A DNA stretch of 64,000 nt from Chrysoperla carnea. Its lineage: Eukaryota > Arthropoda > Insecta > Neuroptera > Chrysopidae. Position 1 is the first letter of the stretch, and each line of letters opens with the position of its first letter. Location: positions 80,008,520-80,072,519 of the forward strand of contig NC_058339.1 of assembly GCF_905475395.1 (NCBI RefSeq), written 5' to 3'. Made by a program: the position numbers and the translations under genes. Below the pieces are notes generated by a model. The model did no database searches. It was not told where the DNA came from and saw nothing but the letters and a program-made list of their open reading frames with translations. This document shows, one piece after another, positions 44,457-56,462 of this stretch.

Positions 44457-47089
44457 CTATATATACTTAAGTTGTTATAGTTGGCTCGTAATCCAGATTG
44501 GAATGTCCCATTTAATTTTATTAGATCCCATCTAATTTTATGACATTTTATTGATTTTTTAAATGTTTTAAGAAAATTGGAAAAACTTAGAAGTTATCTC
44601 TTCTCTTTGAATGAATTTATTTCACGATTTGATGAGAATTTTTCTATATATATCTTATTTCTAAAATCGATCCGAAATAAAATTTGTTGTACATGATTTT
44701 AAGTGATATCTCAAAAACTACACAACAATTCGTTAAATGCACCTAATTTTTGCATTTTTTTGGTGTCAAAATTACACTAAATAACAAGTTTTATCAAATT
44801 TGGAAAGAAATTATTTTCTGCGGTTTTTTCCTTTTCCCTTGAGAAAATTGCAAAAATTTTAGAAATTTTTTTCGTCTCCATATAGATTGAAATCCTTTCT
44901 TAGAGTAGATAAGTTGTACCCAAAAAAATTCAATCGTTTTTTTGACAGTACTTTTTGATATACCAACTAAAATTGTTATCGAAGGATGATATTACGCAGT
45001 AATGTATTCACCAGATTTTTACGCCTTTGAATTATTTAAGGAAATTATAAAAAAAAAAATATATCAAATCCAGTATTTTGATGATTAGATGAGTATTTCC
45101 GCGATATGTCCGGAGGCGATCGAAAATATATTCTTTCCGTTCTGATTTTAGATTTTTCCAATCACAGAAAAATTTTTTTTCTAAACTGTCCCTCAAGAAA
45201 TTCTAAAAATCGGAAAATTGTTTACCTGTAATTTGCACCCAAAATATTAAAAGTTTCTTTTTACTTTTCGGTAAAAAATGACCGCCATTATATAACATTA
45301 TATAACTACACGAATCTTATTCTTTTATTAAACCTATTTACTGATATTCAGCACTGTCTGTATAGGGTATTTCAACAATTAATTCAGCCAATTGTTTATT
45401 TTTACTTGTTTTTTATGTACTTTAAGATGATAAAATAATAATTTAAAAAAATTGATCGTTGTTTGTTCAAGAGAGTTTTTAAAATCGCACACTTTTCTGC
45501 TGCATCTCTTACTTTATGTAATTACAATTTACAATTTATAAGTAATATACAAAACTATTAACTAATTTCCCTATACCAATTATATTTGGTTTTAATACTA
45601 TAAAGACAGGGAGATAATTCACTGTACATTGGGAAGTAATCTTCAATTTGTCAAAATAGTTTCATATATATTACAAAATGTTTCATGTAATCTCTATAGA
45701 ATTTTGTAAAACTACTACTCAAACTCCTTAGTTACTTTAATAAATGAATGATGTTACTGTAACTATTCGTAAAACTTGGAAGGATGGGAACACTTAAGAC
45801 TTTAATAGAGAGGCAGACTTTAAGATTATGTTTTATAACAATTACTAGCAGTTTATCGTCCACTTCACAGGACAATTCTTAACTTTTTTTATTCGTATAA
45901 AGAAAAGACAACGGCGTGAAAATACAATCAACCAACCATGTGAACTTCCAGCCTTAATAATAAAATAATAAGGTAATTTCCCTAAAGATATATAGTCATC
46001 CCTTCTCTTCCCTTCACTTATCGTCCCTTTTGTTCACAATTTGTTGAATTTTAATGTTTAAGTGCGGAAGCCTAATTTAAAAAAAAATAAAATAAAGCCT
46101 ATATATGTGACTTGCTGTTGATTCAAAAATGACAGATTTGCATTCAAACTTCATCCCCATTTTCATCACCTTAGGATTAAAATTTCCAAAAAGTGCACAC
46201 CCTTCTTAATGCACACCTGCAAAAAGAGATATATTGGTAAAAGTTACTTATTATTCGATAGAAGATGAGAATCTATTAGAAAAATGTTATTTGGATTATT
46301 TCCTCGTTTAAATTTTCTTGGTGGATACTTTTTAGCCTAAAATACGTTAAAATCAGGTACCAAAAATAAAGGTCTAGGAAAAAAAAAGTTGATCCCTGTT
46401 TGATTCTGCAGGTGCTTGCGTATTAAAAAACTAAAAACTATTTTTTCTTTTCCCTTAAAAAAGAGTCAATATCTGTTTTTCCCGTTCTGTTTGCGATATA
46501 TAAGTGTGAAATCTTCTCAGAAAATCACCAGATAATTATTTTTCAAAAATAATTTTTTTGTAGGTAATAAATAATAATAAACCATATTGTGTTAAAATCA
46601 ACATGAATACATCAAGTTTTAAAAAGTATCATTAGTTATTATATTGTTGGTATAAACCAAACCTACAATAACCTTCCCTACACCTTATTTAAACTGTTGC
46701 GGACAGTTTTGAAAATGATAACAAACCAAAACATACAAAGTAGCTACATCATCTAAAAGTGACTGACGACTTGACTTCATTTCTCATGCAATATGAATTA
46801 TTTTCTAATGGAAAACTATTAATTTCACCTCGAAAATAGAAAAAAATTAACTTCTTAAAGAGAAAATTAAAAAAGGGACTGCTGATAGAAATGAAAACAT
46901 TCAACTTTAGAATAACTGTGGTTTTTTTTATTTAATTACCTTAATAAGAACATGGCTAAGGCTAAACATGGCCACATTTCACCGCGACTTTCCCTGAACA
47001 AATAGACCGTAAGATAATGATAGATTCTAGAGTAAAACTAGTGAAGACAAACGATTGATTGATGTTCCCATATAATACATACTATATAA
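44457..47089. other. AT-rich DNA, no gene seen
   Basis: No frame above 60 codons in 2.6 kb, no inverted arms recognised. Confidence 0.4.
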
Positions 47090-47382
47090 TTTGCGCCCTC
47101 GCGAACGGTCCAAGACCCAATTGAGCTATATTGCTCGTTTACGAACTCGACCTCAATTTTACGTCCTGAGTACGCTGTAAAAATTTCAGCTTGATATCTT
47201 TTTTCGTTTTTGAGTTATCGGGTTGACAGACGGACGGACGGACGGACAGCCGGAAATGGACTAATAAGGTTATTATATGAACACCTATACCAAAATTTTG
47301 TGCGTAGCATCAATATTTTTAAGCGTTACACACTTGGGACTAAACTTAGTATACCTTGCATATTACATATATGCATGGTATA
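47090..47382 (+). repeat. Dispersed repeat with palindromic end, copy 1
   Basis: Runs from 'gcgaacggtccaagaccca' through four GACG units ('gacggacggacggac') and 'cctataccaaaattttg' to 'gcgtagcatcaatattttta'. It ends in a hairpin 'tataccttgcatatta..tatgcatggtata'. An inverted second copy of the end lies at 55738-55960. Non-coding. Confidence 0.6.
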
Positions 47383-48689
47383 AAAAGTTGATGGATTGAA
47401 TTAAACGTATTTACTTGGATATTCATGTTCTTGTAATAAATAAATATTTCGTGATTCAACGATCTCAATACTCAATTCAAGAAAAGAAGTATTTCCCTGA
47501 TTAAAAATTGAATTATTAATAGTATAAGTAAATATTTTTTTAAACCATGAAAACTTCTAGAGCGCGAAAAAATGGCCAGATTTTCATACAAAATTCGGTG
47601 CATTCAAACAGATAATTGATTGAAACTTTAATGACCTATATTTTCCGATTGTATAGGCTCTACCACAGAATTCATTCGGAACATAGCAGATATCACCTAA
47701 TTGTAGCTATTTCGAAAAATAGTAATGCATTTTTTGATATTTTATTGCAGAAAACGTCGAAGTTTCTTCATTTTTACCATTCTAGTTAAAATTTACTTTC
47801 AATTCACCTTGAGCCAGTAGCGAGAAAATGAATATGCAAAATACAATAAATGGCCAAGGTAAATAAAAGTTTTCAATTCTAAAAAAATTATTGCTCAGGT
47901 TTCTAAATGTCATATCCACTCTCGTTCGTTACATATTAATATTCGTGTATAATATAGTTTGTGACATATATTATTAATTTACATATTTACCCTACTATAG
48001 TATATATAGAGTAGTGGTGGTATTTTCACACTTTATAAACAAATTGTGATTGCGTGTAAATATTCATTATAATGTAGGTAATGTTTAGAAAATATTTATT
48101 TATTCATTGCCATGTTTTTTATTTTATTATATAATAATGATGGTTCGTCCCATGTTTAACTCTAAACATGACATTATTAATTTTAAATTATAAAAAATTA
48201 CCTTTACGAATAATTTAAAGTAATTTTTATGTATAAAGATTCTAAGAAAACATTGTAATTTAACGTTCTCTGTACAAAGAATATGTTTTTTGAACTTACA
48301 ATAATCCTTGCGTTATTAAGGGAGTCTTAAAAGTTAAATATCAAACAATTATAGCTAGAACCTAGAATCATAATTTTATCATGGTAAAAAATCATAGTGT
48401 ACGATGAATTCTACGTTAATTAGTTTCTATACCTTGGATCATCTTAGTTCTTTTTACTTGGAGACGCTTTCTACAAGATGAAATCTTTAAAGTTAATGTT
48501 GTAGCACAGCCGTATGGGGTGTAAGTAATCAAAATATTCTCCACATGTTTTTCTTTTTGCAATCTTCTTCTCTGAACGGGAAAAATAGCTTTTATTGCTT
48601 TTTTCATTTACTCAAGCTAATAGAACTGATTTTTTCTCTTTGTACTACGTGGCACGAACATCTAAGCTAAGAACAAAACGATTTTAATA
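47383..48689. other. AT-rich DNA, no gene seen
   Basis: The minus-strand frame at 48416-48607 (Lys/Arg-rich start) is not family-like. Nothing else supported. Confidence 0.4.
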
Positions 48690-49200
48690 TTATAAGTATT
48701 ATCTAATCATTGATCAGTTGTACAGTACCTTGCTTAGACCCAAGGTACATGACGGTGTATCTTTTGAAACTGTTCTTATTTTACTCAAAATCAAAAGAAC
48801 ATGGACAACCACTATCATGTTTGTTTGCAGTCTAGTAAGTAAACTATGTATTAATACAATTGTTGTCCCTTTAATAGTAACAACAGTTAGAGTGTCTGAT
48901 GCAGTTGAAAGTATCAAACATTTGATAGAAGATTGCCCTGAAACTGCTGGTGTAGAAAGAGGTGAACTTATTCATCTCAAAATATACACTGTTTTTTGAG
49001 AAAATAAACCCAGTTGTAGCTTAGCTCAAATTCATTCTTAAAAAAATGGGAGGCGTACACCAAATGAAGCCAACTATGTTCCCATTTTTATAGAAGAATC
49101 ATTGTTTTTAATTTCTTTTTTTGGGTTAACAACATTGTCACCACTATTATTACCATTATTATTTTTTTTTATTATTACTATTATTATTATTATTCAGTTT
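48690..49200 (+). mobile_element. Probable LINE 3' end with (ATT)n tail
   Basis: A 93-codon frame (48718-48999) ends ESIKHLIEDCPETAGVERGE, which resembles the HLL..CP..R.R motif near the end of non-LTR polyproteins. It is followed by a 3' UTR-like part ('gggaggcgtacaccaaatga') and ATT repeats at 49140-49192. The match is weak and there is no complete domain. Confidence 0.4.
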
Positions 49201-49703
49201 TTCATTGATGCAAGTTTTATTTTCTTTTTCTATTTATTATATAAATTTTGTGATTTTTATGTCAAATAAAGAATAAATATATATAAAGTAACATCCGCCA
49301 ATTTTTTCTCACTTTAGATGACACTAAAACAGTTTACCTTCGGTTTGAAAAAGTGAAACTAAATGCTTATTCTAGCACCTTGCTTATTCAGTCTAAGATA
49401 ATATTCTTTTATTTAATTTGGCTGTACTTTTACGATAAACAAATATGTAACCGTGTTTTATTAGTTTGTTTATATAAAATTTATATTTATTCAAAATTAG
49501 AAACAAGAATTTTTGCAATATTTTTATTTTTATATCCGAATTAAATTAAGAGTTAAAAAACCGATATAATACTCTTCAAGCATCACACAACACAAACCGA
49601 TAAAAAAATTTATACATAAAAACCTTACAACAACAAAGAGGAAAAAAACACCGTTTAACTTCCGCTATACTAATGTAATTTGTCAAAATAACCCATCCCA
49701 TCA
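49201..49703. other. AT-rich DNA, no gene seen
   Basis: Hydrophobic chance frame at 49353-49544; nothing supported. Confidence 0.4.
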
Positions 49704-50010
49704 TCACATCGATTCGAGCGTTATAGTCCTGGTGCCGTCAGCATTCATTGTCTTTTTAATCCTGTAAGCGATCGGCATTTTGGTATGGATTTTAATTAGG
49801 TCTAAAATTTGGGATGTCGTTGTTATACGGATGTTATCAACTATTCGCCAAACAGTATTTTGGTAGTCTGGGAACTAAGCCTCCTAGCTTGATTCATAGT
49901 TGCAGAGATGCCCTTTTCCGAAATATCTGCAAGTTCCAACTGTGAGATTGGGCACTCTCTGCAACTGTACATCGAACTAGCGGGCTTAGTCCACACAATC
50001 AGAAATCTTA
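49704..50010 (-). pseudogene. Coding-like relic with frameshift (retroelement ORF?)
   Basis: A GC-richer island. One minus-strand frame reads WTKPASSMYSCRECPISQLE, then LADISEKGISATMNQARRLS and SQTTKILFGE, then stop. The next frame then takes over as RIVDNIRITTTSQILDLIKI, then HTKMPIAYRIKKTMNADGTR and TITLESM before TGA. The two together look like one protein of at least 90 residues with a single shift. The C-x-x-C start hints at the zinc-finger-containing first ORF of a LINE, which is a guess. Confidence 0.45.
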
Positions 50011-51015
50011 ATCATGCGAAGCCTTACAAATTTTTTATTTAGAAAAAGTTTCTTAAGTTGTGCGTTCTTGTTATGGCTTAGGAAGTTTTTATTTGCAATG
50101 GAATGCTTCAATTTGTCAGATATTCATTTCTTCCTTATATCAGGAAAAATTTCGATTTTTCATATAAACTTCCATCGCTTTTTTCAGTTATTTTTAAATA
50201 TTTAACGTCCCCGTGGGAACTTCGAAATATTAAGGAATATATATAAACACTCTTCGGTAAAAATGCAACGACCATTAAAATTTTTAGTCAATCCACCGAA
50301 CACTATTCCAAATTTGAGGCCACAAACATATGAAAGCTAAATTTTTGTTTATAAAGATTTATTAACAACAAATTATGATCTTTTCTATAGAAAAACCATT
50401 ATAGGCGTGTTTCGAAATCAATAAAATATCATATAGAATATGTGTTATGTCATAATAGTTATTAGATGGATGAAGTTCGACATAATACCGTCTCTTGTAC
50501 TATTAATGTAGTTGAGTATCGGGACTATGACCGATCAGAACACAGCCACCTTGATATAATGTAAACCATATTCATATATTTATTCCCAAACTGTTAAATC
50601 ATGAATTCCCATGTGATATCTTATTATTTACATAAGGGATGATGGTGTATCTATATGATAGATATAAGGTTTGATATGAAATTCTCTTTCATAGTCATCA
50701 TATTGAAACTTGTTTTGTATAATATATTCAGACATAAAAAAAAGGAAAATAATCCAATATATAAAAAAAGAATAATTTTGGATAAAATTATCTTGTATCT
50801 TCAGATCGAATTTATTTATATGGACTAAAGCGCTGTACAGTTAAATTTAAATAAGCGCAAGTTCAAAAAACCGCAATGTCTTTTTCACTTATGGAGGGTT
50901 TTTACTAAACCAAGTTTCTCGCTTCACTGGAAGATTTTATCACTTATTAAGGTTTTAGACAAAAATAATGGTAGTTCCACAAAATTGAAGAATCTCTACC
51001 TCTATCTCTTCTCTA
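50011..51015. other. AT-rich DNA, no gene seen
   Basis: The plus-strand frame at 50014-50205 is the opposite-strand continuation of the relic's upstream flank and carries no domain. Confidence 0.35.
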
Positions 51016-51410
51016 TCTATACATATTATAAATGCGAAAGTAAGCATGTTTGTTTGTTTGTTCGTTACGCTTTCACGCTAAAACTAGCGAATGGTTTTTT
51101 AATGAAACTGTACAGCAATATAGCACATACTTCATAATAACACATGAGATATAATTTATAAAGATACATTAATTAAAAAAAATTAAAATTAATTTAATTG
51201 GACATTACCATTAACTACAGATATCTGTAAAAATAGTCAATATAAAATATTTCACGACCCTTTTCTAATATACTCAATGAATAAATACGACCATTATACA
51301 TTTAAAAAAATAGAAAACCATACATATATTTTACCTGTGTAAAACAATCCTTACCATTATTTCGAGTGTTATAAAAAGGGGATAAGCAAGAGCAATCTTT
51401 ATCAATCTTT
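51016..51410 (+). repeat. Dispersed ~390-bp repeat, copy 2
   Basis: Collinear with 39021-39403 ('gttacgctttcacgctaaaa', 'aaccatacatatattttacc', 'gtgttataaaaaggggataa'). Flanks differ, so these are separate insertions in the same orientation. Confidence 0.6.
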
Positions 51411-54297
51411 AATAGTTTGGATCATAAATAGTTTATGTTAAGTACTAGACTGTCGCTTGTAGAGGTACAAGCAAGTAGCAGTCTCGCTTATAGAGATCCA
51501 TGAAGGAAAAGAGAAAAAAAGTCTTCTTCTTGTAGATGTTTTAGAAAGTTAAAATGAAGGAGCCTATCAGTTACCCTCCATTCTTTTTCACTAACCCTGG
51601 TCTGACTCACCCAAGTTGGACTGTATTACCCTACTCGAAATAATTGAAGATCGCTCATTTGCATTTTGGCCGTAAATTTTAATCAAAACGGGAAACAAAA
51701 TTTTAATCATCTACTATTTCACTCGCTTCTGTTTTGCATGATTTTAATGAGCTTCTATCTGAATTTGGAAAGAGTACTTCTTTTTGAATATCCTACAGTA
51801 ATTATGACCCAAAAATAAATAAAAAAAGCTGCCTAATTTTACCGATAGACGAACATTTTCAAACAATTGACTGAAATCGACTCGAGAAATCGGTCTTCGT
51901 ATTGGATTAAGCATATATCTTAATAATCGACTTGCCTAATCATCAAGGGAATCAGATTGTTGTACTTTTCTGATAAAATTTATCTAAAATATTGAGTTTT
52001 ATCGAAATTGTAAACAACTAATTTTCTGTTTTTTTTTTTTTTTTGAGGGCATAAAATTGGAAAAATCGCAAATAACTTTTTACTTCGAAATTTAATTTAT
52101 ACTCGATATATAGAGTCATTAATACTGACCAAAAAGAAAACAACAAAAATCAGGTTTGTTTGACGATTGGGGGAATAATTCTGATATATCGACCAAAAAT
52201 GCAGATGAGACCCAATTTTCCAAATCGATTTAATTGAATTATTTGTCTTATGATAAAAATAAGCCGAATTTTCTTCAATTTTAGACCATAATTCAAAACC
52301 AAGCAAAAAAATATTTTTGGATTTTTTAAACAAAAAATAGTGAAATTTAAAATTTCCATTAAAAACATAAAATAATTTTTGCACAAAGAAATAAAAACAC
52401 CCATTTTTTAACCACAATGAATCAATATATTAAACAAACCTTCATGTTATCCCACCTATGAATAAATTTTTGTTTTTATAACATAAATATTTACAAATAT
52501 GAAATTATTGAAATAACATACATATATTCATACAAAATATTTTTTTTAATACCATATGAGTCTTCTTAATTACTGTTATTTCAATTTTTTGTTCACCCGT
52601 CAAACCATCATTATTAGCATGCTTAGCATGTGAGTATGTTTTCTATAAAGCTCGTGCTTTTATGATTGAAAAGCGTATGGTACGCTCCTAGTTTTTTTTT
52701 CCTTATTGATGAATGGTAAATTAAGGGGATTGTTCAATGGCGCCGTATAACGACAAATACAAACACGAATCAAACATTTGTTTATTTATCTTTTATTTCA
52801 TTTTTATGTTAAATTTTTTTTTGTCAATATTTTGGTTTTAAAAATAGCTTCATCGTTTTACAAAAATAAAATAGAAGAGATATTTTGGTACGAGAGCTAA
52901 CAACTTGAGAGCTTTTTGAAGTGAAAACCTCTTTGGGGGTTTTGGGTTCTTTCGAGGTGAGGAAAAGCACTGAATACGTGGTAGCATCTCATAGTGACAC
53001 TCTTGGGATGAGAAAAATGCTCTGAACCATATGACCACCACGACCGTTGTATTGAACCGTTGTATGAACCCGAGGTATCGGAGTATTCAATAAACTTACA
53101 TTCACGTTGAAAACATCAGTTAACGTCAGATCACTGAAATGGGAACACTGTGTGCTGTTGCCTTTTTATTATTTCAAATAGTTTATCATACTCATTGTAT
53201 TATGTAAATGATTTGAATTTTAATTATTCGTTCTATTTAAATTAAATTCAATAATTTTAATTTTAATTCAGTTATTCCAAAGTTCTAAGTTTTCAATTCT
53301 ATCGGCAAATCCCATGACAGCCTATCATTTTTTTTAAACCAATTATTTTGAAATTGTTTGGATTACATTTTCAAAGAAATAATTTCCATATACCAAGAAA
53401 CTATTTGTCGCTTGGGAAAATATTCTCTCTGTCTGGTTTAGTGTACCTGTGACTTTCTCGAATATTTCTTGTAAGAGCCTTATTCATTCTCATTAAGGTA
53501 AACAAACGGTTTAACATGTCCTACAAACATTTGTGATAATATCTGGCATACATCTAGAGGAACTAAATCGTACAAATGTATAATTTTCTCATTAGCCAAT
53601 AACAATTGTATAATTTTAACTCACTATTTGTTCGTTGCCTGATAATAATCCATGTTGAATATTTGGTAATTGCTAGACTATTGTTATGTATGGGTAACAT
53701 ATACGATTTTGATTACAATAATAGTAGTCTTTATACTAAAATATGTATAGAATATGGTTTCGCATCGAATATATAGGTTGTTAACTTTAAAAAACGGTCC
53801 GAAACATCGGACAAGACTTTATTATATTATAAAATTGATATATTATTTTTGTAATATTTTGGTGTGGCCCTTCTCGATTTTATTTACAAACTTTATGATG
53901 TAATAATAAAATTTTTGGCAAAATAATTTTTTGGTACAAGGTAGGTAATTTTTGAATAATTGATTATTTTTCCCAAATTTTATTTTATATCAGCTATAGA
54001 TACAAGCATAGCGGTATATTTGGAATCATACGGTAATGAGGAACAGGCTTAGGTATTTATTGGATTTAATATAATATTTAGAAGGATGTAGTTTGGTAAG
54101 GGTAAGGTTAAGCAAAGATTACCAAGTTCAAGAGTTACTTAAAAAGACATTTTAAAAAATAATTAATCAATTTTGGGTAGGGTTGATTTGACCACTCTTG
54201 ACGATTTCATCCCCTCCAGCTCTACGGCTCCAGGGGTAGGGGTCCCAGAGGGGAGTTATATCAAACCTAGGGGACCTTGTTGATATAAACCCTGATA
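51411..54297. other. AT-rich DNA, no gene seen
   Basis: A minus-strand 106-codon frame (52097-52417) is Phe/Asn/Ile/Lys-rich and overlaps another open frame, so both are chance. The frame at 52850-53041 has no usable start. The rest shows no structure. Confidence 0.4.
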
Positions 54298-54798
54298 CGA
54301 AGTGTCACTGCTGTCGCCTCAGCCTCTCCCTAGAAAATCCCATTTTCCTGTATTTGGAAAGGTTTTCCCTAGGTTGTGGGCCTTCTCGAATTTTCCCGGA
54401 TATGTGGCTTATACCAATCCAAGGAACACTTTGTCTAGCCTTGTGCCAAATTTTATCTAAATCGTTAAAGCCATTTATGAGAAAACCCCAAAAATCCTAC
54501 TCTGGCCTAGAGGGAAGTACCCTTCAAAAAAGGCCTAGGGAAAAATGAAAAAATTCTCTGGAATTATGATCAAACTGAACCTATGTACCGAGTTTAAGAA
54601 AAATCGGTTGAAAATTGAAGGCTCCAGCTTGGTAACAGACATATTGACATACCGACATACCGACGGGCGCAACATTTTTTAAAAACTTCTTTTTTGGAAT
54701 CAGAGACCCTCAAAACGTGTATTTCCGTTGAAATCCCGATATCGATTTTTATTTCGATCGCAATACTTAATTATATTTATAATATAATAAAGTAAAAA
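54298..54798 (+). mobile_element. Fuller copy of the 'ccctagaaaatcccattttc' repeat
   Basis: Starts 'acgaagtgtcactgctgtcg' and contains 'gttaaagccatttatgagaa', 'aagaaaaatcggttgaaa' and 'acataccgacataccgacgg'. It ends 'tatatttataatataataaa'. A deleted copy lies at 4023-4170. It carries no valid frame; a 64-codon open frame inside is chance. A non-autonomous interspersed repeat. Confidence 0.65.
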
Positions 54799-54841
54799 AA
54801 CAGCATATTTAAGAATAATTACTGGAATCATGGTTTATGAA

Positions 54842-54945
54842 GTGGTAATCGAGGATGGGCCAATCCACTTTTTTGGTACCACCATGGACCCTATGGTCTA
54901 AATGTGTTTCATTCTAGAACAGTTTAATCTGACCTAACCATTCGG
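54842..54945 (+). mobile_element. LINE 3' UTR remnant
   Basis: 'gaggatgggccaatccac', 'atggaccctatggtctaaa' and the end 'ctgacctaacca' match the 3' UTR of the LINE at 36955-37412. Only the tail was inserted or survives. Confidence 0.6.
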
Positions 54946-55737
54946 CACTGGACACGCCATACATGTTTACGTTTCAGAATATAATCGTATATCTAAATGT
55001 ATTCGTATACTAAGTATATATATAGATTATAAGTATTTAATCTGATGTAATATGAATTACCATATTTATTACTTAATAGGAATATCTAGCTGGAGTAATT
55101 AGTACTTAAAAGTGTGTTCATGAATATTATTAATTATAATTGTTGTTATCGAGATCTATTTATAACATTAATTTTATTAATTTGCTTAAACATGTATAAG
55201 AGAAAGTTTTTTCGAACATACTAATTACGACCCAAGTCAGATTTCCTTACAGATTAAAGACGTTTAGTACAAATTTGAAAATCATTCCGTACAAAAACTA
55301 GAACAATATACTCAAAGAATTAATAATAAAGTCCTTCTAAAAACAACACGGTGATTATCGGAAAAATTAGTAATGACGTCTAACATTCTACGTGGCAGAA
55401 GTAGCAATAATGATCCGACTTAAATCTTAAAAGAACATAAGTTTGTTATAGAATGAAAAGGCCCTTAGAAGAGTAGGCTAGTTTTTATTAATCATTCAGA
55501 CATTTTAATAGTTTTGTTGTAAGCAATAACTTAGCAACCATAGGGCTAAGTGGTACAGTCCATCAGAGTCCCGAAGTGCAGAGAGCCCCTAGGCATTCAA
55601 AACAAATGAGCAGTCAGTTCCCAAAGCTAGCAAACTTCCAGTTTGCTCATAATAATTCTTTTTAACAATGTTAACTGAACATTACCAATAACAAAACTCC
55701 TAACTTAAGAGCGTCTTTGATAAGCATTTGCTATTTT
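54946..55737. other. AT-rich DNA, no gene seen
   Basis: No frames or arms noticed. Confidence 0.4.
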
Positions 55738-55960
55738 TATACCATGTATATATGTAATATATATCAAGGTATAGTATGTTTAATCCCAAGTTTTTAATGC
55801 TTAAAAATATTGATGCTACGAAAAAAAATTTGGTATAGGTGGTCATAAAATCACGTAATTAGTCAATTTTCGGTTCTCTGGTCTGAGCAACATTGGTCAA
55901 GCTCTTGGATCCATAGGGCCCATCTTGTAAACCGTTGGAGATAGAACAAAATTTTAAATA
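55738..55960 (-). repeat. Dispersed repeat with palindromic end, copy 2 (inverted)
   Basis: Reads as the complement of the end of 47090-47382: 'tataccatgtatatatgtaa', then 'taatcccaagtttttaatgc', 'tattgatgctacg' and 'tttggtataggtg'. The body diverges further in. Confidence 0.55.
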
Positions 55961-56273
55961 TAAAAAATGATTCTTATCAAAAAATAAACAACTTTTATTT
56001 AAAAATTTTTTTCGTAAACGTCACTGTTTATCCGCGAGGACTCAAATTATGCGCAAATTGTATAGTATGTATTATATGGGATTAACAGTTATGTATGTGT
56101 AATCTACACTGTCTGATAGTGTAATCAACACTGTCTATACATGGTGTTTCTACAATTAACTCAGTCAATTGTTTGTTTTCACTTGTTTACCGTTAATACC
56201 CGTATATCTATAATAATTTTAAACTTTATCGAAAGGTAAAGAATATTTTACTAGATTTATAATAGATAAATGA

Positions 56274-56462
56274 TCTATTATAGAAACTATAATATCTTAC
56301 TATGAACTGAGATTGATTTTAATTGCGATAGAAAACAAGGCGGCATCAAAGGTGAATTTGAGTGAAGTTATAGAACAAGCAAATCAAAGTGCGCCAGAAA
56401 TTGTGAATTTGACTTCATCTTCATTTGAAGCCAACAAAAATTCATCCTTATATTCAAAGTAG
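56274..56462 (+). other. Coding-like island, possible exon
   Basis: An open plus-strand frame of 62 codons without ATG. Its second half looks like real protein: NKAASKVNLSEVIEQANQSA, then PEIVNLTSSSFEANKNSSLY, ending at TAG. An AG at 56330-56331 and a possible donor (CAAA|GTAGGT) at 56458 would delimit a 127-nt exon. Unrecognised, no partner exon found. Confidence 0.35.

Noticed and set aside
52097-52417. 106-codon minus-strand frame as a gene
   Set aside because: Rich in Phe, Asn, Ile and Lys, with a second overlapping frame equally open; typical of AT-rich chance sequence.
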